Positions 1-4,715 of a stretch of 9,868 nt of DNA are shown piece after piece. The stretch comes from Bacillota bacterium (lineage in GTDB: Bacteria; Bacillota; Clostridia; Lachnospirales; Lachnospiraceae): positions 1 through 9,868 of the forward strand of contig JAFADH010000315.1 of NCBI GenBank assembly GCA_023424995.1, read 5' to 3'. The translations under genes and the position numbers were made by a program. Every line of letters begins with the position of its first letter. The first letter of the stretch is position 1. The notes under the pieces were generated by a model. That model did not search any database. It was not told where the DNA came from and saw only the letters and a list, made by a program, of their open reading frames with translations.

Positions 1-2
1 CT

Positions 3-83
3 CTTGAGCGGGGATATATAGAAATGACAATTGCGGATAAACCGAATAGCAGTAAACAAAAGTATAGGAAAGCTCTAAACTAA
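3..83 (+). CDS. C-terminal end of a gene cut by the window (winged-helix-type tail)
   Basis: An open frame enters from the left edge and ends at TAA 81-83, giving 26 residues that begin LERGYIEMTIADKPNSSKQK. The pattern 'GYIEMTI.DKP.S..Q.Y' is typical of the very C-terminus of winged-helix domains in AlbA_2/Fic-type ATP-binding regulators ('helix-turn-helix, DNA-binding domain 4' proteins). I know this from the family and do not see the catalytic part. The codons look coding and no other frame stays open here. The rest of the gene lies upstream of the window, so the function cannot be stated beyond a likely DNA-binding tail. Confidence 0.6.
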   Translation, partial: LERGYIEMTIADKPNSSKQKYRKALN

Positions 84-91
84 GTTGGAAG

Positions 92-119
92 AATCAAATC
101 CGGATGCTGTACTTTGATT
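92..119 (+). terminator. Weak AT-rich stem-loop after the upstream gene
   Basis: AATCAAA (92-98) pairs with TTTGATT (113-119) around a 14-base loop, 8 bases after the stop at 83. The stem is AT-rich and the tail (TCCATGCATTTC) is not a real T-tract, so it is at best a poor terminator for the upstream gene. Confidence 0.2.
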
Positions 120-158
120 TCCATGCATTTCTTTCCATATGACTCCAAGGATTTCTTT

Positions 159-196
159 AAAAGGAGCCTATTTATGAAAGTAAGTCGACTCCTTTT
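159..196 (+). other. Stem-loop that buries a Shine-Dalgarno sequence
   Basis: AAAAGGAG (159-166) is perfectly complementary to CTCCTTTT (189-196). Inside the loop TATTT (169-173) can pair with AAGTA (178-182, one G-U), leaving ATGA at the tip. The left arm is a good ribosome binding site for the ATG at 174, and that ATG sits in the tip loop. The tail GCTTTGTG after the right arm is moderately T-rich, so the same hairpin could simply be the terminator of the upstream gene. Both readings fit; I cannot decide from sequence. Confidence 0.45.
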
Positions 197-215
197 GCTT
201 TGTGTGATAAAATAA
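174..215 (+). CDS. Possible 13-codon Leu-rich leader peptide
   Basis: ATG 174 to TAA 213-215 reads MKVSRLLLLCVIK. It has a consensus AAGGAG (161-166) 7 bases before the ATG and four consecutive Leu codons (CTC CTT TTG CTT). The Leu codons form the right arm of the hairpin whose left arm is its own ribosome binding site. It lies 73 bases before the phosphotransferase gene, so it could be a leader peptide, but an ORF this short arises easily by chance and the hairpin may only be a terminator. Confidence 0.2.
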   Translation: MKVSRLLLLCVIK

Positions 216-223
216 GCTATAGA
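195..223 (+). promoter_or_regulatory. Candidate promoter of the phosphotransferase gene
   Basis: TTGCTT (195-200), a 17-base spacer and TATAGA (218-223) match the sigma-A consensus at 3/6 and 4/6 positions. It would start transcription near 230, about 58 bases before the gene. The -35 overlaps the hairpin described at 159-196, so upstream termination and this promoter would share bases. AT-rich sequence nearer the gene (about 257-273) offers other weak -10 boxes. Confidence 0.3.
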
Positions 224-240
224 ATGGTGTTATGATCACA

Positions 241-260
241 ATGCATAAACATGCATAAAA
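241..260 (+). repeat. Tandem repeat of a 10-base unit (ATGCATAAA+C/A)
   Basis: ATGCATAAAC is followed directly by ATGCATAAAA, one helical turn apart, in the leader or promoter of the phosphotransferase gene; the AT-palindrome AAAATATATATTTT (257-270) overlaps the end. Tandem sites one turn apart suit a DNA-binding protein, but two copies can also be chance in AT-rich DNA. Confidence 0.5.
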
Positions 261-287
261 TATATATTTTATTCAAGGGGTTATCAT

Positions 288-1250
288 ATGGAGAACCGTA
301 TTATAGCTGATTTGAAAGACAGCTACGGGCTGACTTGCAATCAGATTGCTCCTGTCACAGGCGGATGGTTGAATCAAAAATGGAAGGTTTCCACTGATAG
401 ATGCGAATTGCTGGTCAAGCAATTCAGCAGTAAGCGGTTTAGCAGAGATAAATTGAAGTTAGTTGAGTCCGCGCTGCAAAGACAGATTATTCTTGAAAAA
501 AACAGCGTTCCCTGTCCGTATATCTGGCAGTGCGAAGGTCATGCCATTCGTCTGCCGGATAACGAAACTGCCTATATGGTTATGGATTTTCGCTCTGGAA
601 AGGTTGAAAGTCCTGACACAATCACAGTAATGCAAATGCACAGCCTTGGCAGTGCCTGCGGGTTAATGCACAAAGCTTTTTCACAGCTGCCGGTGCTTTC
701 GGTCAAAGGGTTTCCCATCAGCAGCAGACAATTAACGGATTCGTTATGGGCTAACTTTCACGCCCGTATGAAGGAATGTTCATCAAGCACGCCTATCGAA
801 TACCGAAAAGCTGTGCTTGCGCAGGAACCTATTTTAAAACAGCTTACAAATGAGTTTTTTGATAAACTGCCCAAGGGGATCGCCCATGAGGATTTTACCT
901 CCGATAATATCTTATTCGATGCGGATTGTGTTTCAGCCATCATTGATTTCGACCGCAACCAATACAGCTATATCTGGCATGATATAGGAAGAGCGATACT
1001 ATCTTTTGCATTGAAAGATAATAGGATGATTATCGAAAAAGTATATGCTTTTCTTGAAGGTTATTCCCGGCATATAATGTTGACCTTGCCTAATATAGCA
1101 GACGCTTTGCGGCTTTCATGGTGTATAGAAATACCGTGGTGGATACAGCCTGAATTTTTTATAGAAAACCGGGGAAAAGCACTGCGTTTCAAAGATGAAA
1201 TGCTTTGGCTGACAGAACACTGGTTTGAGTTAGATTCTATATTTATATAA
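288..1250 (+). CDS. APH-family (aminoglycoside/choline/homoserine kinase fold) phosphotransferase
   Basis: A cytoplasmic protein of 320 residues with the kinase fold of the APH family, which transfers phosphate from ATP to a small-molecule hydroxyl. Seen in the sequence: a glycine-rich N-lobe segment GGWLNQKW (25-32), a candidate ATP lysine in LLVKQF (K44), the catalytic loop HEDFTSDN with H200, D202 and N207 (HxDxxxxN), and the metal-binding IIDFDR with D220, equivalent to DFG. The length is usual for the family. The ATG at 288 has AAGGGG 7 bases upstream. It appears monocistronic. The substrate cannot be read from the motifs: antibiotic, choline, sugar and homoserine kinases share them. The family call is solid; calling it antibiotic resistance would not be supported. 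Confidence 0.85.
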   Translation: MENRIIADLKDSYGLTCNQIAPVTGGWLNQKWKVSTDRCELLVKQFSSKRFSRDKLKLVESALQRQIILEKNSVPCPYIWQCEGHAIRLPDNETAYMVMDFRSGKVESPDTITVMQMHSLGSACGLMHKAFSQLPVLSVKGFPISSRQLTDSLWANFHARMKECSSSTPIEYRKAVLAQEPILKQLTNEFFDKLPKGIAHEDFTSDNILFDADCVSAIIDFDRNQYSYIWHDIGRAILSFALKDNRMIIEKVYAFLEGYSRHIMLTLPNIADALRLSWCIEIPWWIQPEFFIENRGKALRFKDEMLWLTEHWFELDSIFI

Positions 1251-1275
1251 TGTGACCTTACCATGTATCTTTTTT

Positions 1276-1313
1276 AACCAAAGCAGTCGCTTTCAGTTAT
1301 AAACTGCATGGTT
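1276..1313 (-). other. Stem-loop between the phosphotransferase gene and tRNA-Ser, no usable T-tract
   Basis: AACCA-AA-GCAGT (1276-1287) pairs with ACTGC-A-TGGTT (1303-1313) with a small internal loop. On the minus strand it follows tRNA-Ser by 7 bases, where a terminator would be expected, but the T-run (1269-1275) lies on the wrong side for a minus transcript, and the plus-strand tail TAGCAAG is not T-rich. It may mark a processed 3' end of the tRNA transcript or be chance. Confidence 0.3.
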
Positions 1314-1320
1314 TAGCAAG

Positions 1321-1408
1321 CGGAAAGGAGAGGATTCGAACCTCCGGTACGTTTTCACGTACGGCGCATTAGCAATGCGCTGCCTTAAGCCATCTCAGCC
1401 ACCTTTCC
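1321..1408 (-). tRNA. tRNA-Ser (anticodon GCU, reads AGC/AGU)
   Basis: Read on the minus strand the acceptor GGAAAGG (1408-1402) pairs with CCTTTCC (1328-1322), discriminator G at 1321. The anticodon stem GCGCA/TGCGC encloses loop TTGCTAA with GCT at 1373-1371. A long variable arm (GTACGT/ACGTAC) marks a class II tRNA and the T-arm reads GGAGG-TTCGAAT-CCTCT. No CCA is encoded. It lies 4 bases after tRNA-Tyr and is the last of three co-transcribed tRNAs. Confidence 0.97.
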
Positions 1409-1412
1409 AAAG

Positions 1413-1495
1413 TGGATGGGGCAGGAATCGAACCTGCGGTGTTTCTACGTGGGTGATTTACAGTCACTTGCCCTCGCCGCTAGGCATACCCATCC
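1413..1495 (-). tRNA. tRNA-Tyr (anticodon GUA)
   Basis: On the minus strand GGATGGG (1495-1489) pairs with CCCATCC (1420-1414), discriminator A at 1413. The anticodon stem AGTGA/TCAC carries loop CTGTAAA with GTA at 1461-1459. A variable arm of class II size and T-arm GCAGG-TTCGATT-CCTGC fit bacterial tRNA-Tyr. No CCA is encoded. It is spaced 5 bases from tRNA-Glu and 4 bases from tRNA-Ser, so the three are one transcript cut by tRNA processing. Confidence 0.97.
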
Positions 1496-1500
1496 ATAAA

Positions 1501-1573
1501 TGACTCCCGCGGGACTCGAACCCGGCATTACCAGCGTGAAAGGCTGGTGTCCTGACCATTAGACCAGGGAGCC
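1501..1573 (-). tRNA. tRNA-Glu (anticodon UUC)
   Basis: On the minus strand GGCTCCC (1573-1567) pairs with GGGAGTC (1508-1502, one G-U), discriminator A at 1501. Anticodon stem CCAGC/GCTGG with loop CTTTCAC gives TTC at 1540-1538; the T-arm contains GGGTTCGAGTCCC. No CCA is encoded. It is the first tRNA of the cluster and starts only 43 bases after the stop of the XRE-type gene on the same strand. I find no clear promoter in that gap. Confidence 0.97.
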
Positions 1574-1575
1574 TT

Positions 1576-1610
1576 AACAGATTCAGCGCTTGTGAATCTG
1601 TTTTTTAATT
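1576..1610 (+). terminator. Intrinsic terminator oriented to the plus strand
   Basis: AACAGATTCA (1576-1585) and TGAATCTGTT (1593-1602) form a perfect 10-base stem with a 7-base loop, followed on the plus strand by TTTTAATTTT. On the minus strand the tail is AAGGCTCC, so the T-tract faces only plus transcripts. A plus transcript here would be read-through from the phosphotransferase gene running antisense through the tRNAs. For the minus strand the hairpin sits between the XRE-type gene and tRNA-Glu and could serve as a processing site. Confidence 0.6.
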
Positions 1611-1616
1611 TTCCGT

Positions 1617-1871
1617 TCATGCGCTTGTCTGCATATCCGGATTATTCTCCATAACCAGAATATCATCTATAGTGATATGGAAAATTGCTGCTAATACGGC
1701 CAGGTTATCTACCGTCGGCAGCGCAGTTCCATGCTGCCATTTGTAGATTGCCTGGGGTGTCACAAACCCAAAGACATCCTGCAGATCCTTTACGGATAAT
1801 CCATTCATATCTCTTAATTTCACAATATTCTGTCCGGTTTTGACCGTATCAATGACCGGGATATTCATCAT
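1617..1871 (-). CDS. Small XRE/Cro-type helix-turn-helix protein
   Basis: An 84-residue protein that is almost only a Cro/C1-type DNA-binding domain (about residues 14-70). The second and recognition helices are visible in LSVKDLQDVFGFVTPQAIYKW, followed by the usual 'G..LPT.DNL..LA..F..TIDDIL' of the XRE family. There is no sensor or dimerisation tail beyond a few polar residues. The start at 1871 has AGGAGG 7 bases upstream (an in-frame ATG follows directly, spacing 10). It lies 42 bases after the rtcB stop on the same strand, so the two are probably one operon, and the tRNAs follow. It may repress its own operon; that is inference, as no operator was identified. Confidence 0.85.
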   Translation of the reverse strand: MMNIPVIDTVKTGQNIVKLRDMNGLSVKDLQDVFGFVTPQAIYKWQHGTALPTVDNLAVLAAIFHITIDDILVMENNPDMQTSA

Positions 1872-1884
1872 TTCCTATCCTCCT

Positions 1885-1905
1885 GTTCCGGCAAGTGACC
1901 GGAAC
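1885..1905 (-). other. Intercistronic hairpin between rtcB and the XRE gene
   Basis: GTTCCGG/CCGGAAC forms a perfect 7-base stem with loop TCACTTG (minus strand), directly before the AGGAGG of the XRE gene and 8 bases after the rtcB stop codon. There is no T-tract, so it is not an intrinsic terminator. It may stabilise the rtcB end or expose or hide the next ribosome binding site. Confidence 0.5.
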
Positions 1906-1913
1906 ATCAGAGG

Positions 1914-3116
1914 TTACCGGCCAGATGCTTTAAAATTATAAATTGGTTTCAGCACATCAATGACAGTTACAGACTCCCTGATAACATCAATGATATCATT
2001 AAGAGACTTATATGCCATCGGTGCCTCATCTAAGGTCGCTTCATTTACGGAAGTGGTATAGATTCCTTCCATAACATTTTTATATTCCTCCATACTCAAG
2101 CTTTCCTTTGCCGTTCTTCTGGACATAACTCTTCCTGCTCCGTGGGGTGCGGAATAATTCCATTCCGGATTTCCTTTACCGATTGCAAGTATGCTTCCAT
2201 CCCTCATATTAATTGGAATCAGCACTTTTTCTCCTTCATGGGCCGCTATTGCACCCTTTCTTAAAATCATTTCATCCGTATCAATATAATTATGAATGGT
2301 ATGAAATGCGTCTTGGCCTGTAAGTCCGGTTCTATTGATAATTATGTCTGCTATCCTTTCACGGTTTCTTGTGGCAAATCTCTGGCAGATTTCCACATCG
2401 TAAAGATAATCCTTAAAGTAGGTTCCGTATAGGAAGCACAGATCTTCCGGCATGGCAGTTTCTCTCTTATCCCAGGAGATCTCCTTTAATGCCTTCTGTA
2501 TTTCACTTCTTCTCCCTGCCGCTTTATACTCTGCAATAATAGCATCTCTCTGTACAAAATAGGCTTCCTTTCCCTTGTTCAAGTCGATCGCCAGCTGCTG
2601 ATAGATTTCTGCCGCCTGCTTGCCAAGATTTCTGCTGCCTGTATGGATAACAAGGTAATTGGTGCCATCCTGCGCTCTGTCTACTTCGATGAAATGGTTT
2701 CCTCCGCCTAAGGTGCCAAGGCTTCTTTCCGGTCTCCTGGTATCCTTTAAACTTCTGTAGCAGCGCAGTTGTGTAAGATCAAACCTCTCCTGTCTTCCTT
2801 CCCATACATTCATGCCCGAAGGAACATAATGTGCCGCCTCATCCAGCCTCTCAAAATCAACATCATCCTTCCCGATATTTATTGTATACATACCGCAGCC
2901 GATATCCACGCCCACAATATTCGGTACTACCTTATCGGTAACCGTCATGGTTGTGCCGATGGTACAGCCTTTTCCGGCATGAACATCCGGCATAATCCTT
3001 ATTTTACTGCCTTCTGTAAATTCATGGTCACACATTCTTCTTATCTGCTCGACAGCTTCATCCTCTATTACCCTGGCATAGCAGATGGCTGTGTTCACTT
3101 TCCCTCTGATTTCCAT
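1914..3116 (-). CDS. rtcB: RtcB-family RNA ligase (GTP- and Mn2+-dependent)
   Basis: RtcB joins RNA ends bearing a 2',3'-cyclic or 3'-phosphate to a 5'-hydroxyl, using GTP through a guanylated histidine; in bacteria it is linked to tRNA and rRNA repair. The protein has 400 residues, a common bacterial length. Family residues are present: VDIGCG with D71 and C74, GGGNHF (N140, H141), HTGSRNLG (H158), HNYID (H275), RKGAI (286-290) and HGAGR with the nucleophile H325. By homology these match the metal ligands and active histidine of archaeal RtcB. I chose ATG 3116 (reading MEIRGK) because AAGGAG lies 12 bases upstream; an in-frame ATG at 3149 lacks a ribosome binding site. It follows a 41-codon ORF and an attenuator-like hairpin and precedes the XRE gene. 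No rtcA, rtcR or archease is in the window. Confidence 0.95.
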   Translation of the reverse strand: MEIRGKVNTAICYARVIEDEAVEQIRRMCDHEFTEGSKIRIMPDVHAGKGCTIGTTMTVTDKVVPNIVGVDIGCGMYTINIGKDDVDFERLDEAAHYVPSGMNVWEGRQERFDLTQLRCYRSLKDTRRPERSLGTLGGGNHFIEVDRAQDGTNYLVIHTGSRNLGKQAAEIYQQLAIDLNKGKEAYFVQRDAIIAEYKAAGRRSEIQKALKEISWDKRETAMPEDLCFLYGTYFKDYLYDVEICQRFATRNRERIADIIINRTGLTGQDAFHTIHNYIDTDEMILRKGAIAAHEGEKVLIPINMRDGSILAIGKGNPEWNYSAPHGAGRVMSRRTAKESLSMEEYKNVMEGIYTTSVNEATLDEAPMAYKSLNDIIDVIRESVTVIDVLKPIYNFKASGR

Positions 3117-3145
3117 TATCCCAATTTTCTCCTTTCTAAAAATGC

Positions 3146-3186
3146 ACAAAAAGAAACCGCCTGCCTTTTTTATAAGATAAGCGGTT
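3146..3186 (-). terminator. Attenuator-like terminator hairpin in the rtcB leader
   Basis: On the minus strand AACCGC (3186-3181) pairs with GCGGTT (3160-3155), with a possible inner TTAT/ATAA pairing, followed at once by TCTTTTTG. It ends about 30 bases before the rtcB start and just ahead of its ribosome binding site. A terminator inside a leader suggests transcription attenuation. The stem is only 6 bases with a long loop, so it may be weak. Confidence 0.4.
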
Positions 3187-3223
3187 CATAAAAATCCATG
3201 TAAACCTGTTACAATCCGTCAAT

Positions 3224-3349
3224 TCATCCCACGGTCTGCCGTTTTCGCATTATCTTATAAGAGAGCATGAAATCTAAGCCCTGTTCCGTACTCAGTGCTT
3301 CATAATATCCGCTCTTTAGATAAGCTAATACAAAAACCGTGTTCACCAT
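3224..3349 (-). CDS. Small 41-residue ORF in front of rtcB, unknown function
   Basis: ATG 3349 to TGA 3226-3224 gives 41 residues, starting MVNTVFVLAYLKSGYYEALS and ending in a basic segment (KIMRKRQTVG). GGAGAGG lies 8 bases before the ATG, and a good minus-strand promoter lies about 45 bases further upstream. The same frame stays open for some 19 codons before the ATG, up to a TGA, so a longer ancestral gene is possible. Composition looks protein-like: a hydrophobic start, then mixed polar residues. I do not recognise the family. It is either the first gene of the rtcB operon, a leader peptide for the hairpin at 3146-3186, or the remnant of a larger gene. Confidence 0.4.
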   Translation of the reverse strand: MVNTVFVLAYLKSGYYEALSTEQGLDFMLSYKIMRKRQTVG

Positions 3350-3400
3350 TATAAGGTCCTCTCCGGGCAGCCGATATGCCCACTTCTTATTTCTAATGCT

Positions 3401-3429
3401 AATATATCACAAGCAGAATGATTTGTCAT
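3401..3429 (-). promoter_or_regulatory. Promoter of the 41-codon ORF/rtcB/XRE operon
   Basis: On the minus strand ATGACA (3429-3424), a 17-base spacer and TATATT (3406-3401) each match the sigma-A boxes at 5/6 positions. Transcription would start near 3394 and run through the 41-codon ORF into rtcB. A GGGCA/TGCCC hairpin lies just before the GGAGAGG of the small ORF. Confidence 0.6.
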
Positions 3430-3437
3430 TATACTTG

Positions 3438-3446
3438 TGGTATAAA
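3438..3446 (+). promoter_or_regulatory. Possible extended -10 promoter, plus strand
   Basis: TGG followed by TATAAA fits an extended -10 (TGnTATAAT, 5/6). The -35 position (3418-3423, ATGATT) is poor. It would start a divergent transcript near 3453, directly in front of the run of stem-loops at 3462-3650. Confidence 0.3.
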
Positions 3447-3461
3447 TTTCTCCCTTCCGTC

Positions 3462-3650
3462 ATGTGGGCCGCTTGGTCATTAGCTTGCCGCCCATATCCA
3501 TACTTATCAGCGCTTCAGCGTTGACAATTTGATGGTGCGGTATTGTCAGTAAGATTGTCAATAGATGGGCTGCGGACAATGAGTTTGGAGCAATGCATGA
3601 ACCGATATGCTCCACTTATGTCCGGCAGTTTAAATAATCAAAAAACTGTC
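3462..3650 (+). ncRNA. Run of five stem-loops: candidate structured RNA or leader
   Basis: Five elements follow each other. (1) ATGTGGGC-C-GC/GC-C-GCCCATAT, 3462-3497, one mismatch. (2) TCAGCGC-TTCA-GCGTTGA, 3508-3525. (3) TTGACAAT (3521-3528) with ATTGTCAA (3554-3561), overlapping (2) and so alternative to it, with a further ATTGTCAG at 3542. (4) A 17-base-pair hairpin from CGGAC (3573) to GTCCG (3624) with two bulges and core TGGAGCA/TGCTCCA. (5) GGCAGTTT/AAACTGTC, 3624-3650. A strong AAGGAGG follows at 3657. This density is more than usual for a spacer. I do not recognise a known RNA class, and the strand is inferred only from the downstream ribosome binding site and promoter. Confidence 0.35.
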
Positions 3651-3670
3651 AATCATAAGGAGGAGCATTT

Positions 3671-3706
3671 TTGAGCAGAAATATAAATATACTAAAACCA
3701 TATTGA
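3671..3706 (+). pseudogene. Strong ribosome binding site leading into an 11-codon ORF (possible decayed gene start)
   Basis: AAGGAGG (3657-3663) stands 7 bases before TTG 3671, which reads MSRNINILKPY and stops at TGA 3704-3706, with TAA directly after. A Shine-Dalgarno this good normally serves a gene. A one-base shift after codon 10-11 would open a frame of some 45 further codons without a convincing ending. It may be the start of a decayed gene or a real leader peptide. I cannot name the ancestral gene. Confidence 0.25.
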
Positions 3707-4033
3707 TAACCGATTTCGTACTGAATTACTTTCCTGTGATATCAGCATACAGGAATTCAATGTGTAAATTCAGCTTTTTCCAATTCACACCGGCGTCCAT
3801 GTCTGCAGCTTGCCCGCTTAAATTTAAAGTGTGAATTATGTCTTTTATAATCCATACTATCCCGAATATGAAGCCCCGGGAAGGAAGAAATTTATGCCCC
3901 AAAAAATTACTATAATCCGGCAATTACTGCTATTCCAAAGGCAAAAAAGAAATGTTGCCGTATCCCGCCAGTTACGAAAGCTCCTGTCAATGCTTGCAGG
4001 TTACTTTATTCATAATAAAACGCTTATGTGCTG
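3707..4033. other. Intergenic stretch with no supportable gene; inverted repeat 3782-3837
   Basis: Short open frames exist on both strands (minus 3923-3726, and plus from a GTG at 3831), but none has a ribosome binding site or recognisable content. AATTCACAC (3782-3790) is perfectly inverted as GTGTGAATT (3829-3837), 38 bases apart, and AATTCA recurs at 3754, 3767 and 3782. The stretch reads like eroded coding DNA, in line with the broken ORF before it. Confidence 0.4.
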
Positions 4034-4062
4034 TTGAGACTGGATGGAATAAAAGGTATCTT
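4034..4062 (+). promoter_or_regulatory. Promoter of the second XRE regulator
   Basis: TTGAGA (4034-4039, 5/6), a 17-base spacer and TATCTT (4057-4062, 4/6) would start transcription near 4069, leaving a leader of about 20 bases with the ribosome binding site. Position and spacing fit the gene start at 4088. Confidence 0.5.
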
Positions 4063-4087
4063 AAATTTAGCAGGCAGGAGGTATTTG

Positions 4088-4435
4088 ATGAGTGATATTT
4101 CTAAGGTAATAGGCGACAGAATAAGAATAATCAGATATGATAAAGGATTTAGTATTGAGGAATTAGCAGAAAAGGCAGATATAAACACCACTCATTTAGG
4201 ACGCATTGAAAGAGGGGAGACAATTCCTAAGTTAGACAGTATAGAAAAGATTGTAAACGCTCTGGGGATAACATTTGAGGAATTATTCAGATATATACAG
4301 CCGTCCGGAGAAACCGGAGGGGAGAATGACACAACCCTTGCTTTGCTGATCAACAGACTGAACAGTCTTAAGCCGGCAGAGCAGAAGGAGGTTTTAAGCC
4401 TCTTTGAAATCCTATTTAAACTAATCAATAAGTAA
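4088..4435 (+). CDS. XRE-family transcriptional regulator
   Basis: A 115-residue DNA-binding protein. Residues 8-67 are a canonical Cro/C1 helix-turn-helix (GDRIRIIRYDKGFSIEELAE, then NTTHLGRIERGETIPKLDSI), followed by a polar linker (GETGGEND, 74-81) and a short helical tail (84-114) that probably dimerises. The ATG at 4088 has AGGAGG 6 bases upstream; the frame opens earlier at 4028 but without a ribosome binding site. Its promoter and terminator flank it closely, so it is monocistronic. Such proteins are frequent in Firmicute chromosomes and mobile elements, but no integrase or relaxase is present here. The target is unknown; the adjacent small-RNA-like unit is the nearest candidate, which is a guess from proximity. 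Confidence 0.88.
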   Translation: MSDISKVIGDRIRIIRYDKGFSIEELAEKADINTTHLGRIERGETIPKLDSIEKIVNALGITFEELFRYIQPSGETGGENDTTLALLINRLNSLKPAEQKEVLSLFEILFKLINK

Positions 4436-4438
4436 TAA

Positions 4439-4470
4439 AGTTTGCAGTGTTTCTCTGCAGACTTCTTTTT
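4439..4470 (+). terminator. Intrinsic terminator of the XRE regulator
   Basis: AGTTTGCAG (4439-4447) pairs with CTGCAGACT (4455-4463) with one G-U and a 7-base loop, followed by TCTTTTT (4464-4470), 3 bases after the stop codon. Confidence 0.85.
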
Positions 4471-4537
4471 ATATCTGTTTTTCACACCATGCAAGCGTTT
4501 ATTTTTCAAAAACAGCACTTAAATGCGTTAGAAATTA

Positions 4538-4566
4538 TTGACTTTTATGTAAAAATATGCTATCGT
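4538..4566 (+). promoter_or_regulatory. Promoter of the candidate small RNA
   Basis: TTGACT (4538-4543, 5/6), a 17-base spacer ending in TGC, and TATCGT (4561-4566, 4/6) form a sigma-A promoter with an extended -10. The predicted start is near 4573, exactly at the left arm of the inverted repeat. No protein gene follows on the plus strand. Confidence 0.5.
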
Positions 4567-4573
4567 GTATTGA

Positions 4574-4655
4574 CAGAGGGTTACATAGTTTTTAAATCAA
4601 TTTTATATTTCATACATTGATTTACTAAAAATACGGGAAGCTATGTAACCCTCTG
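4574..4655. repeat. 82-base inverted repeat with perfect 15-base arms
   Basis: CAGAGGGTTACATAG (4574-4588) is perfectly inverted at 4641-4655. Inside, TTTTTAAATCAAT (4589-4601) mirrors ATTGATTT-act-AAAAA (4616-4631). On RNA it gives one long stem with a 9-base bulge on the right arm. It could be the 5' domain of the small RNA or a small terminal-inverted-repeat element; no clear target-site duplication flanks it. The core ACCCTCTGC recurs at 4779-4787. Confidence 0.8.
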
Positions 4656-4715
4656 CATTTATATTATTCCCCAATACTCCATATTGAGTGTGAACGTGAA
4701 AAGTAAGGAAGAATT

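Noticed and set aside
288..1250. Phosphotransferase as an antibiotic-resistance gene
   Set aside because: The kinase motifs are shared by many small-molecule kinases and nothing in the sequence or neighbours points to an antibiotic substrate.
1321..1573. tRNA cluster as attachment site of an integrated element
   Set aside because: No integrase gene and no duplicated tRNA 3' end found in the window.
2769..3191. Plus-strand open frame of 140 codons
   Set aside because: It lies antisense to the N-terminal part of rtcB, has no ribosome binding site and no recognisable protein pattern.
3521..3561. TTGACA at 3521 as a promoter -35
   Set aside because: No -10 box at 16-18 bases; the hexamer is better explained as part of the TTGACAAT/ATTGTCAA inverted repeat.
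3521..3650. Recurring ATTGTCA-type words as a CRISPR array or tandem repeat
   Set aside because: The words are short, in both orientations and unevenly spaced; there are no regular spacers and no cas genes.
3726..3923. Minus-strand open frame of 65 codons
   Set aside because: No ribosome binding site, no known motif, and it overlaps competing short frames on the other strand.
4028..4087. Upstream extension of the XRE regulator to ATG 4028
   Set aside because: The predicted promoter (4034-4062) lies within this extension, and only ATG 4088 has a ribosome binding site.
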